A stretch of 64,000 nucleotides of DNA from Granulicella sp. WH15 (GTDB lineage Bacteria; Acidobacteriota; Terriglobia; Terriglobales; Acidobacteriaceae). Every line of letters begins with the position of its first letter. The stretch's first letter is position 1. The notes beneath the pieces were generated by a model that was not told the origin of the DNA, searched no databases, and was given only the letters and a program-made list of their open reading frames with translations. Of this stretch, positions 33,338 through 41,676 are shown piece by piece. The position numbers and the translations under genes are program-made. The DNA lies in assembly GCF_009914315.1 (NCBI RefSeq), contig NZ_CP042596.1:2046001-2110000 (forward strand), read 5' to 3'.

Positions 33338-34110
33338 GAAGGATTTTCCTGCGGCACTCCGGGTATTGCTGGATCGGCTTTCCATCCTCCGTTATCGTTT
33401 GTCTCCATCGTGACCTGTTGAAAGCCCTTCGGATTCTTGTCCCAGGGCTCCGCATAGGTCACGAAGTTTCGCCCATCTTGAGACTTGTAGCGTATCTGGA
33501 ATCCGCGCTCAGGAAGAGTGGTCAGACTCGCACTGATGTCCGCATCCTGTTGAGGTCCAAGGATTGTTTGAGAGACCTGAATCGCCTCTAAGGGGGTGAC
33601 TCGGCGAAATATCGCGGAGATCTCGGACGCAACCCCCTGGCCATGATTTTGCAGCACATATCGGTCGCCGTGGTTAGGTGTCGCTAGTTCGAGCCTGACA
33701 ACTAAGATGGGGCGCAGTTGTGCCAGCAGTTGATGACGGATCAGTTCGCCTTGGAACTGAGCTGCCTTTGCGTTCTGCTCGGCTGCGACTCGCTGAGCTT
33801 CTGAAACTGCCGTGGCAGCGCTGGATGCCTTGACCTGCTCTTCGGCCGCCGCCGTAGCCCTTTCCGCTAGAAGTCTTTGTTCTTCGGCCACTTCGGTCTG
33901 CTTGCGTGCGACCTTTGCTTGCTCTTCTGCAGCAATAGCCTGACGATCCGCCGCTACTGCTTGCCGGTTGACAGCGACGAACGTTCTGATGAGGACGATG
34001 ATCGTGACAAGGCTCACTATGAACGAAATCAAGACCGCAATCGCCGTCGCATTTTGTCCGGAAGTGAGCCAATGCCACGGATGCTCGAATTGATACAGAG
34101 TCGGCGCCAT
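33334..34110 (-). CDS. membrane-anchored coiled-coil protein, hypothetical
   Basis: A 258-residue protein with one transmembrane helix (ATAIAVLISFIVSLVTIIVL), a long Ala/Glu/Gln-rich coiled coil at about residues 48-125, and a C-terminal beta-rich domain (LRPILVVRLELATPNHG). No enzyme motif is visible. Similar membrane coiled-coil proteins are often unknown. It may belong to the nuclease cluster or be independent; it is on the opposite strand. Confidence 0.6.
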   Translation of the reverse strand: MAPTLYQFEHPWHWLTSGQNATAIAVLISFIVSLVTIIVLIRTFVAVNRQAVAADRQAIAAEEQAKVARKQTEVAEEQRLLAERATAAAEEQVKASSAATAVSEAQRVAAEQNAKAAQFQGELIRHQLLAQLRPILVVRLELATPNHGDRYVLQNHGQGVASEISAIFRRVTPLEAIQVSQTILGPQQDADISASLTTLPERGFQIRYKSQDGRNFVTYAEPWDKNPKGFQQVTMETNDNGGWKADPAIPGVPQENPS

Positions 34111-34255
34111 CGTCGTGAATGAGACCTCGATTGATGGTAAATCGCCAATGCGCTCATCGAGAACTGATTTGTAACGTGAAGTCGCTTCTCGTCATTGGTG
34201 ACGGGAAGAGCGTTTATCGATACTTATCTTAGATCTGCAGGACGAAGGGCAAGCT

Positions 34256-35014
34256 TTACCGGAGACGACTAGATCCTTGTCCTTCACTGCATCTTTGAAG
34301 CATCGTCCGGAAATTATGTGCGATCTTCTCCTGGGTAGCATCGATCGACAGCGACCACAAACCACTGAGTTGCTCGACAACTTGATGGAGATGTACGGGA
34401 CGGGCTGGAAGCCGCCCTAGTTTGGTATAGGGGCCATCTGTTTCAAGGAGACAACACGAGGGCGGAACTCCAGCCAACAATTCTTTTCCACTACTGCTTT
34501 TCAGCATCGCGCTGTTGACTGAGAGGAAGTGGCCGGCGTCGAGGATCTTTGACAACACCTCCTTTGTTCCGGTGTACCAGTGAAATGTCGCGCCAGTAAT
34601 TGAATCATCACGAAGACATGAGAGGACTTCGCTTTCAGCTTTCCGCGAATGAATTGAGAGAATCTTGCCTTTTCCTGCAATCCGTTCCAACACGAATCGA
34701 AACGACTCGATCTGCTTCTCTTTAGTGCCGATGCCGTCTTTGGAGAAGTCAAGTCCAACTTCGCCGATGTATGAGGTAGAAGGTTCGAGTTGTGAGAAAA
34801 GGTCTAGTTCGCGCTGCGAGTGCGGTGCCAACATTGGATGTAATCCCAAAGAAAGTCGCACATTCTTTAGACGCGAAGCAGGTTCTTTACCGGCCGCGAA
34901 ATGACTTGGAAGGTTCGTGATCGCAACAATGGCCACGCCAGCCTGCTCTGCCTCTTTCGCGATCTCACGAGGATTAGGGTAGCGATCCAGATGGCAATGC
35001 ATATCGAGGATCAA
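34256..35014 (-). CDS. qatD: QatD, TatD-family DNase of the Qat defence system
   Basis: A 252-residue TatD-like metal-dependent hydrolase. Metal motifs are MHCHLDRY (HxH), SYIGEVGLD, ILSIHSRKAE and LLETDGPYT. It is the last gene of the QatABCD operon, an anti-phage system with a KAP ATPase, QatB, a QueC-like enzyme and this TatD-like nuclease. TTG start overlaps the QatC stop (TTGA), so translation is coupled. The gene looks intact. Confidence 0.88.
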   Translation of the reverse strand: MILDMHCHLDRYPNPREIAKEAEQAGVAIVAITNLPSHFAAGKEPASRLKNVRLSLGLHPMLAPHSQRELDLFSQLEPSTSYIGEVGLDFSKDGIGTKEKQIESFRFVLERIAGKGKILSIHSRKAESEVLSCLRDDSITGATFHWYTGTKEVLSKILDAGHFLSVNSAMLKSSSGKELLAGVPPSCCLLETDGPYTKLGRLPARPVHLHQVVEQLSGLWSLSIDATQEKIAHNFRTMLQRCSEGQGSSRLR

Positions 35015-36354
35015 ATTTTAATCCCCGCCATTCGCTTTAGCTCCTTCGTTCCCTTCGCGCGAAATAGTTGGCGAATCTCTTCGAATGCTCGAACAACGAG
35101 ATCAGCATAGCTGTCCAGGTGGATCACGTCCAAGGAACCATTTGCCAGAAGGAGGGTGGCAATCTCCCGCCGCGATGGGTTCCTTTGCACGAATGAAAGG
35201 CACGCACGGAGGTCCGCTGGTCCTTCCGTCTTGGTGTCGTTGAAGTCGACTTCACCGGCGCAGATGTCGCTCCCATAGAGCTCGTTGTCGAGGCCTGCGG
35301 ATTGGAGAGCTGCGCGGCGATAGATGCAGGGCATGCACCGACCGCACGACTTCACATGCTTATTTGTCCACGTTCTTTTGTGTCCGCGCTTCGCGCACGA
35401 AACTGAAGACCCAACTAGTTCTCGGAAAAGCGCTTGGTTGGCGCATGTGCGAGCTACCTCACCCTTTGTCTTCATCATGAGGGGATTTTCTATGGGATAT
35501 TTCAGTCCCACCTCTGCGAAGACTTGTGCCAGCAGAGCAATGTAGAACGGGTGTGCGGTGCGCGTGCTACAAGATCCTCGACGTGAAGGACTAAGTGGAA
35601 CGTTTAGCGCGATCGTACCGTTCTCTGGCAAGATAAGCGGGCCTTCGAATCCGTATCCGGATGCCACACACACCGCGACCGCGATGAACAAAAGCGAGCG
35701 ACCCCGTAACGTAATCTCGGAAGACTCGCCGGTATTGCCGACACGTACCAGAGATTGAGCAATACGGCCGGGGTACGTTTTACGAAGGGTCGGCAAAATG
35801 TTCTTTTGATCCCCGAAGGGCCCGGTCATCTGCCCGTCATGATGTCCGGCGAGAAGAAGACCTTTGCTCGGATTTCCTTCCAGCCAGTCGATCACGCCTG
35901 CGAGTGAATCCATCCCTCCAGAAAACAACGAGACGGCACCGATTTCTGCGATTTTTGGAATCACGCGGCCAATCGCGGAAGCACCGAGCAGTTGACGTTT
36001 GGCTTCAACAAAATTGAAGGTCCATGTATCTCCAGTCAAGAAAGAGACACAGGCATTCAAACTACTGGACGCGTTGGTCCATAGGCCGGTCTCGCTAACC
36101 GGGATGGTGACATCAAAGACGCGGGTCCAGGAGTTCGATGCATCGGTTCTCAGAACGATCTTATCGAGACTGTAAACTGTGGCCGCAATTAGTAGAAAGT
36201 CAATTGCGACTCGATTTGGCAAGCGCTTCAGCCCAAAGGCCGTCGACTGCACATCGAGTGTGCCGACCGATTTGCCGTCATGATCTTTGATACTGACAAC
36301 TGGGAATTTCTCTGATGTAGAAGCTAGTTTGTCGATCACAACCGTGTAAGGCAT
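35011..36354 (-). CDS. qatC: QatC, QueC-like protein of the Qat defence system
   Basis: A 447-residue QueC-like protein. It has the PP-loop motif SLFSGGMDSLAG for ATP activation and a zinc-site Cys cluster (CAKRGH, then CGRCMPCIYRRAAL), as in 7-cyano-7-deazaguanine synthase. Length exceeds that of housekeeping QueC by about 200 N-terminal residues, which is typical of QatC. ATG at 36354 overlaps the QatB stop (TAATG); a longer in-frame ORF upstream is not needed. It may make or attach a deazapurine-like mark in the defence response; the chemistry in Qat is not established. Confidence 0.9.
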   Translation of the reverse strand: MPYTVVIDKLASTSEKFPVVSIKDHDGKSVGTLDVQSTAFGLKRLPNRVAIDFLLIAATVYSLDKIVLRTDASNSWTRVFDVTIPVSETGLWTNASSSLNACVSFLTGDTWTFNFVEAKRQLLGASAIGRVIPKIAEIGAVSLFSGGMDSLAGVIDWLEGNPSKGLLLAGHHDGQMTGPFGDQKNILPTLRKTYPGRIAQSLVRVGNTGESSEITLRGRSLLFIAVAVCVASGYGFEGPLILPENGTIALNVPLSPSRRGSCSTRTAHPFYIALLAQVFAEVGLKYPIENPLMMKTKGEVARTCANQALFRELVGSSVSCAKRGHKRTWTNKHVKSCGRCMPCIYRRAALQSAGLDNELYGSDICAGEVDFNDTKTEGPADLRACLSFVQRNPSRREIATLLLANGSLDVIHLDSYADLVVRAFEEIRQLFRAKGTKELKRMAGIKI

Positions 36355-37088
36355 TAGGCTCCAAAGACCTCCAGCGTCTGGGCGCAAATATCGTTGACGA
36401 TGTTCGCGCCATCGGTTCCTCCCCAATCAACCTTCGACAAGTCACGTTCCAAGGCTCGGCCTGCCAAGGAAGACCTAATGAACTCCCTGATCTGACCAAG
36501 AAAAGACACGGCTTGCTGCGCTCCTACTCGTTGCACCAAACGTTCGTAAAAGACGCGACTGAATTGCTCGAAGATGTAGTGACCGAAATAGCGTTCCAAC
36601 AATCCTTCGATATTGAGTTCCAGATTTGAGAGAATCGCTTCCACGTCTTCTACGGTCTTGGCTTCGGCTAGAAGCTCTTCTTGAAGATCGGAAAGCGCTT
36701 GACGTGCATCGGCGTCATCAATCGTGCTTGATTCGCCACCCAGTCGATCAAGGAGCGTGTTCAGCACGTCGCTGACGGACATGCCATCGAGATTTCCCAG
36801 CCCGGCGCGTTTGGCGGCTTCGGAAAGGCCAAACTGCTGAACATCCGAGATGAAGTTTGCTAAACGACCCGCTACGGCGCGGGCTGGCGCGGCAGATCCG
36901 GCCCCGCCGGGAGCACCTCGCCGGTCGCCCCTTGACATCTCGGTCTTGCCCCCGTTGGCATGAACTACCTTTTGGACGAGTCGTCGTAGCCTGGCAGCCG
37001 GAATGTTACCGTCTTTCGCGAGCCGCGTGACATCGGCCTTCACATGTTCCCAGCTCGGTGGCGCATCGTAAGGAGCGGATGTACCCAT
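36354..37088 (-). CDS. qatB: QatB, Qat defence system protein
   Basis: A 244-residue mostly helical protein without enzyme motifs. It has a Gly/Ala-rich linker near residues 60-75 and repeated helical segments (FISDVQQFGLSEAAKRAGL, ERYFGHYIFEQFSRVFYERL). It is identified as QatB by position between QatA and QatC, length and helical character. Both ends overlap neighbours (TAATG at each junction). QatB is required for defence in known systems, but its role is unclear. Confidence 0.82.
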   Translation of the reverse strand: MGTSAPYDAPPSWEHVKADVTRLAKDGNIPAARLRRLVQKVVHANGGKTEMSRGDRRGAPGGAGSAAPARAVAGRLANFISDVQQFGLSEAAKRAGLGNLDGMSVSDVLNTLLDRLGGESSTIDDADARQALSDLQEELLAEAKTVEDVEAILSNLELNIEGLLERYFGHYIFEQFSRVFYERLVQRVGAQQAVSFLGQIREFIRSSLAGRALERDLSKVDWGGTDGANIVNDICAQTLEVFGA

Positions 37089-39010
37089 TATTTCTTGCCC
37101 CCTTTGGTCGTTGTCCTGTATGCGGCTCCGATTTTTTCATTCGACTCCTTGAGTCGGTTGAGGGCAGGCTGGAGTACTGTCCGAAACTCCGCATGGGCAT
37201 TGACAAGATTCCCTACATCGGTGCCTGCAGCGATATTTGCCTTGGAAAATGGAACTGCGAGGAGCATTCCGTTGTACCGTTCTCCGGCGCCTGCAATACC
37301 TTTTTCCATCAATAAGCGCATCGCGTCAAACCCCTTCTTATCGTCCGGCTGGCGCATAATTGCTTGGTCAAGGAGTTCATAGAGCATCTTGAGTTCATCG
37401 CCTCCAAGCTGCTTCGCCGTTTCGAGGCCGGTGTTCCGCTGTACCGTGACGCCCGAAAGAAGGTCTGCCAGTACTGCCCTCGTGAGCGGACTGACCATCG
37501 AAAGGCCGGCAAAGGTCGCGTCCAGCTTATCCCGCGCAATCCAGAAGTAATCCCTCAAGTCGACGTTCGCCAGAGCCGGTTCAAGAGCAATCCACTTCCG
37601 GGTAGCGTCGTCCCGCCAACCCTTGATCAGATCTTTAGAAGCTTCGTTATAGGCGCTTTCGTCTGAACCAGCTTTCTCAAGAGCAGCAAGTTCCAATGGA
37701 AGGCCTGCTTGGCTGGCCTGTTTCGCAAACAGGTCTTTAAACAATCCATCGTCGGTGTATTCGAGGATCATGAGCTTGACGAGCACGTCGTCCTTGATGT
37801 GACTAAGCTTTGCGACCTCTGCAAGTTTCTTCCGCAGAATGAACGCATTCAGAAAGCGTTTCACTTGCCTTGGATTGCCTTCAAGTCCTTTAGCAATCAA
37901 GGGGGCTGCAGTAGCGGAAAAAATGAGCGATTCGCTCAGCGATCCATTTGGCTCTTTGCCCAATGTCTCTTTCACCTTAGCAAACCCGAATGCGCTGTAG
38001 CGATTAGCCGTCCGTTCCCTGTGGCTTTGAGCGATACAGCGGTCGGAATCGTTCTTCCCGAGGTAGAGTCCGCAGAAAAGCAGAGACATGTAGGTCTCTA
38101 TCTCCGAGCTGGATAGTCGAGGTAAGCGGTACGGAATCTGGATTACCTTTTCGAGGTAATCCTTGACTAAGCGCTTGTTCTCTACTGTTTCTTCACCTCC
38201 CGCTCGCTCCGTATAGCGGAGGCGGATTGCGTGCTCAACAATGCGAGGATCAGCACCGATAACAAAAGCAGTAGATGGAACGCTCAAAAACAACTTGATC
38301 GCTTCTAGGTTTTCGATTACGCGCTCTGGACTGCAGCGATCAAGGTCATCGATCAAGACAACGAGAGTTTTGATGTCGCTGTCCACGAGAAGCTTGCTGA
38401 AACGTTCGCGAAACGTGCGGACGTTTGATGCGTGTTCCTCTTCCTTGGCCTTGAACCAGGACCCTTCGCTTTCTGCCTTATCGTGGGAGCCCTCTCCTTC
38501 GGATTTTTCCTTGGTGGCATGGCCGAGTCCTGCTGAAGCGGCGAGTACTGCCGGAATCGCGGCCATGCCACCCGTTGCAGCAGCGGCAACCGCTGGAACT
38601 ACGACATGCTTCAATCCGAATTTTGCTAACCGCATCCATTCAACCGACTTCAATAACGAGACGGCGTTATCGCGAATCTTTGGCCCGAATCTCTTATGAT
38701 CACCCAAAGAGAGAAGGATCGATGAGAGGATCGCCGACTTGGCGTCGTCGTAGCCTTCGAATAGCCAGCCATTGAAGTAGACAACAGCGACGTCTTGGTA
38801 GAGAGTCTGTTCCACATCTTGGTCGCTCCATCGGTCGGGCGCGAGATCGCGTTGCAGCATTTTCATAATGCTCGTCTTACCACCGCCCCAGTCGCCGAAC
38901 AGCCCAATGGTGACGGGCAACATCCTATCGTCTGAAACGACGTTGCGAATAAGGTCTGCGTGGACCTGGAATCCAATCAAATCATCTGAGGTTTCGTTGT
39001 CCGCCCACAT
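37088..39010 (-). CDS. qatA: QatA, KAP-family P-loop ATPase of the Qat defence system
   Basis: A 640-residue KAP-type NTPase. Walker A is GDWGGGKTS (about residues 39-47) and Walker B TLVVLIDDLDRCSP (about 218-231). A hydrophobic insertion (VVVPAVAAAATGGMAAIPAV) between them can anchor the protein in the membrane, as is common in KAP ATPases. The ATG at 39010 has AAGGAG upstream, and this is the first gene of qatABCD. All four genes overlap and appear intact, so the operon is probably functional. Confidence 0.9.
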   Translation of the reverse strand: MWADNETSDDLIGFQVHADLIRNVVSDDRMLPVTIGLFGDWGGGKTSIMKMLQRDLAPDRWSDQDVEQTLYQDVAVVYFNGWLFEGYDDAKSAILSSILLSLGDHKRFGPKIRDNAVSLLKSVEWMRLAKFGLKHVVVPAVAAAATGGMAAIPAVLAASAGLGHATKEKSEGEGSHDKAESEGSWFKAKEEEHASNVRTFRERFSKLLVDSDIKTLVVLIDDLDRCSPERVIENLEAIKLFLSVPSTAFVIGADPRIVEHAIRLRYTERAGGEETVENKRLVKDYLEKVIQIPYRLPRLSSSEIETYMSLLFCGLYLGKNDSDRCIAQSHRERTANRYSAFGFAKVKETLGKEPNGSLSESLIFSATAAPLIAKGLEGNPRQVKRFLNAFILRKKLAEVAKLSHIKDDVLVKLMILEYTDDGLFKDLFAKQASQAGLPLELAALEKAGSDESAYNEASKDLIKGWRDDATRKWIALEPALANVDLRDYFWIARDKLDATFAGLSMVSPLTRAVLADLLSGVTVQRNTGLETAKQLGGDELKMLYELLDQAIMRQPDDKKGFDAMRLLMEKGIAGAGERYNGMLLAVPFSKANIAAGTDVGNLVNAHAEFRTVLQPALNRLKESNEKIGAAYRTTTKGGKK

Positions 39011-39291
39011 AGCAAAAGCTCCTTACGACAGCTCGACGAACGGCTTATGAATGCATGCGGCTGCCAGCGCGCCTCTCCCCATAAGGGATTTAGCGATTAT
39101 CGACCGCAATGTGCTGTGCATTTCAGGAGCCGAGGAGAAGCCCACTAATTCTATATGGGAAGGCCTCTCGTCTGAGCGGGTCTCGGGTTCGCCTGCTTCC
39201 GCCGCCGCCGAGCAGCATCAGTCCTGCCACATTGGGATCCTTATAAGTCGGCATATCGTCAGTGACGGGGTCGGTAATGGACCTCCTGTAG

Positions 39292-39447
39292 GCCAATTTC
39301 CAAATTGGGAATGAGTTGGTGGACTGATCCGCCACGGTCAGTCCATTGCCCACTGAAAAGTTGGGGGCATTTTGGGGGCAAATAGCGCCCAGAATGCCGG
39401 TTTTTTGCCACCAAACCGGCTATTAACCCTTTTAGAATCAATAGCCG
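39292..39447. repeat. stacked inverted repeats next to tRNA fragment
   Basis: The 450-bp gap between qatA and the tRNA fragment has no convincing gene but contains four perfect inverted repeats: CCAATTT / AAATTGG (39292-39307), TGGACTGA / TCAGTCCA (39320-39345), CCGGTTT / AAACCGG (39397-39419) and CGGCTATT / AATAGCCG (39417-39447). A directly repeated TTGGGGGCA lies between the second and third. The density next to a truncated tRNA suggests integrase or excisionase sites of an attachment region. Confidence 0.55.
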
Positions 39448-39459
39448 TCTACCCTTCGA

Positions 39460-39509
39460 CCACCTTCACACGGTGGAAGTCGTAGGTTCGAATCCTGCTG
39501 TGCCCACCA
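39460..39509 (+). other. tRNA-Val 3' fragment (probable attachment-site scar)
   Basis: The segment has the structure of the 3' half of a tRNA: anticodon stem CCACC / GGTGG around loop TTCACAC (anticodon CAC, Val), a T-arm with GTAGG-TTCGAAT-CCTGC, then the acceptor strand TGTGCCC and ACCA. No 5' half (D-arm and complementary acceptor GGGCACA-like) lies upstream. Integrative elements that recombine into tRNA 3' ends leave such fragments at one end, with the intact tRNA at the other. It probably marks the right edge of the island. Confidence 0.75.
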
Positions 39510-40230
39510 TCAAATCAACATCTTATGTAAGCGCGAACACAGGAAATGGGTGCAAACGCGGGTGCAGATGGGTTCAGTTAGGCGGAAGCGCCTGTTTGGA
39601 CGCTTGTTCCTGCTCCCTGCATTGGCGGGATTGTTTGCCCGGCGATGAGTGCCGCGAGTGCGTTCTGTGCCTCCCGTTTGTCTTCGGTGACGGCCTGAGC
39701 GTACCCAGGAGGTCACTTTTTTCTACCCCCTCGGTTCTTCAAGCCCTTTTAAATGAGATGGCTGAGCTGAGAACGCATGTATCAGAGATGACAAAATAGT
39801 AGAGGACGGGCAGAGTGCATAAGATGGCTAAAACTTCGATGGCGGCCATTGTTCCTACTGGCGGTTCTTTGATGTATGGAAGTCTGGTGTCCTCGCAGAC
39901 GTATTTTTGTTGGCGCCAGGAGTATGGATCATCTTGCACTGAAGGACATCCCTCGGGAAACTTCTAAGCACTGAGCGACGGCGTAGTGCGGTCGGCCATG
40001 CCTGTGAGCGTGACGTGAGTGAGCGGTATCTGTGCCTTCTGTTGGAATTGTCTAGAGGCGCGTCGAGCTATTGACTGACACAGCGCGAAGACGAAGATTG
40101 CTTGCCGCAGGCTACTGCATAGAGAAGGGCGTCATCTCCACTCTCGCTTCGCCATCGACATGGCCTCGAGCCATGAACCCGCCCGAGAACAGAGTGGAAA
40201 CAGGAATACATGCGCTTTGCATGTGCAGTC
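39510..40230. other. intergenic region after island, no gene seen
   Basis: About 720 bp without a convincing gene on either strand. The translated ORFs are rich in Cys, Arg and Ser and change frame often. It is the boundary between the island and the chromosomal marR operon. Confidence 0.4.
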
Positions 40231-40233
40231 TAA

Positions 40234-40255
40234 CTGTACAGATAAACTGTATACA
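40234..40255. promoter_or_regulatory. marR operator candidate
   Basis: Two small palindromes, CTGTACAG (40234-40241) and TGTATACA (40248-40255), both embedded in a repeated AACTGTA unit, lie 15-37 bp upstream of the marR ATG. TTGCAT at 40217-40222 could serve as -35 with an AT-rich -10 near 40241. The arrangement suits autorepression by a MarR dimer. Confidence 0.5.
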
Positions 40256-40270
40256 TGTCATACTGGTTCT

Positions 40271-40723
40271 ATGAATGATCGGGTGAATCCTTCTCAAGCT
40301 GGGCGCGCCTCTGCACTTGCAGCAGAGCTTCGGGCACTCTTTGGCAAGCTCAAGCGAAAGCTGCGTGAACAAGGTGGGCAGAACGATTTGACGCCTTCGC
40401 AAGTCTCCGTTCTGCTTCGTATCGAGAGAGACGGTCCCGCGGCGGTGTCGAGCCTGGCCCGAGCTGAGGGAATGCGCCCTCAGTCGATGAGCACCATCAT
40501 CACATCGTTGCTGGAAGCCGGATTGGTGAACGGCTCGCCGGACCCGAACGATAGACGACAGACCTTGATGTCACTCTCCCGAAAATGCCAGAAGTTACTC
40601 AGGGATGGTCGCGCCGCAAGGCAGGATTGGCTCACAACCACAATCCAGAAGAAGCTCTCTTCCCAGGAACAGGAGAGGCTTGCTTCTGCCGTCGACCTGC
40701 TCGCGCGCCTTATTGAAGACTGA
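40271..40723 (+). CDS. MarR-family transcriptional regulator
   Basis: A 150-residue MarR-type regulator with the winged helix: LTPSQVSVLLRIERDGPAAV, LARAEGMRPQSMSTIITSLL and the wing DPNDRRQTLMSLS. It heads an operon with an isochorismatase-like hydrolase, a small membrane protein and an MFS exporter, a typical setting for a drug- or phenolic-responsive repressor. The ligand is not known. An upstream start at 40160 is less likely because it runs through the promoter. Confidence 0.9.
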   Translation: MNDRVNPSQAGRASALAAELRALFGKLKRKLREQGGQNDLTPSQVSVLLRIERDGPAAVSSLARAEGMRPQSMSTIITSLLEAGLVNGSPDPNDRRQTLMSLSRKCQKLLRDGRAARQDWLTTTIQKKLSSQEQERLASAVDLLARLIED

Positions 40724-40780
40724 TGTCTTCGAGTACAACCGCTTAACTCTCATTTAGATCCATCCGAGGAGAAGAACCTA

Positions 40781-41344
40781 ATGCCAGTCACAACGCTTGA
40801 TCCAAAGACCGCCCTTATTGTCGTTGATCTCCAGAAAGGCATTATCAACTTACCCTTTATCCATCCGGTTGCTGGAGTCATTGAGCGAACCTGCGCTTTG
40901 CTTGATGCCTTTCGTCAGCGCAATCTCCCGGTCGTTCTGGTCAATGTCGCTGGAGGCGCACCAGGTCGGACGGAGCAGCCGCGCCGTTTCTCGACGCTAC
41001 CCGAGGGATTCAGCGATCTGATTCCGGAGCTGAATCGCCAGGCCAGCGATATCGTGGTGACGAAGCGGACGTGGGGCGCGTTTGCGAGTACAGATCTAGA
41101 AGCGCAATTGAAGGCCAACGGGGTAACGCAGGTCATTGTCACTGGAGTGGCGACCGGAACCGGCGTCGAAGCCACGGCTCGCCAGGCCTATGAGGCAGGC
41201 TTCAATGTAACGCTTGCCCTCGATGCCATGACCGATTCGCGCTCCGAAGCGCACGAGTACAGTCTTGCAAGTGTTTTCCCCCGACTCGGAGAAACAGGCT
41301 CAACCAACGACATTCTTAACCTGCTGGCGACGAGGAGCTTATAA
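40781..41344 (+). CDS. isochorismatase-family hydrolase lacking the catalytic Cys
   Basis: A 187-residue cysteine-hydrolase-fold protein. The catalytic Asp (ALIVVDLQKG) and Lys (VVTKRTWGAF) are present. The usual nucleophile position (GxxTxxCVExTAR) reads GVATGTGVEATAR, so Cys is replaced by Gly. Relatives with this change occur next to MarR and MFS genes as here. It may have lost amidase activity or bind a ligand. GAGGAGAAG precedes the ATG. Confidence 0.85.
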   Translation: MPVTTLDPKTALIVVDLQKGIINLPFIHPVAGVIERTCALLDAFRQRNLPVVLVNVAGGAPGRTEQPRRFSTLPEGFSDLIPELNRQASDIVVTKRTWGAFASTDLEAQLKANGVTQVIVTGVATGTGVEATARQAYEAGFNVTLALDAMTDSRSEAHEYSLASVFPRLGETGSTNDILNLLATRSL

Positions 41345-41346
41345 CC

Positions 41347-41676
41347 ATGAACAGGCTTCATCTTGTGTCGTACTTCTTGGGGGGATTATTTCTGGCCAAC
41401 GCCATTCCGCATCTTGTCAGCGGCATGATGGGACGGCCCTTCCAATCTCCCTTCGCAAAGCCTTCCGGCGAAGGGCTTTCCTCGTCTACAGTGAACGTTC
41501 TATGGGGCTTCTTCAACGCCATTGTCGGCTATCTTCTCGTGGTGCACGTTGGCAACTTTGAACTGAGATCAATAAGGGACGTTCTTGCTCTTGCGGTTGG
41601 CGCAATGCTGATTGGCCTGTTCTCAGCACGGCATTTCGGCCAGTTTCACGGAGGCAATTCTCCGGAACGTTCATGA
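41347..41676 (+). CDS. small membrane protein in marR operon
   Basis: A 109-residue protein with about three hydrophobic helices (LVSYFLGGLFLANAIPHLVS, VLWGFFNAIVGYLLVV, VLALAVGAMLIGLF). It starts 2 bp after the isochorismatase stop and overlaps the MFS gene by 4 bp, so it belongs to the operon. It resembles a conserved but uncharacterised family of bacterial membrane proteins. Confidence 0.65.
   Translation: MNRLHLVSYFLGGLFLANAIPHLVSGMMGRPFQSPFAKPSGEGLSSSTVNVLWGFFNAIVGYLLVVHVGNFELRSIRDVLALAVGAMLIGLFSARHFGQFHGGNSPERS

Noticed and set aside
39123..39441. Two overlapping minus-strand ORFs before the tRNA fragment
   Set aside because: They read through the stacked hairpins and a Gly/Arg-rich segment of the type often mis-annotated near tRNA integration sites; no integrase domain can be found.
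39450..39509. Intact tRNA-Val gene
   Set aside because: Only the anticodon arm, T-arm and 3' acceptor strand are present. No D-arm or 5' acceptor strand could be found upstream.
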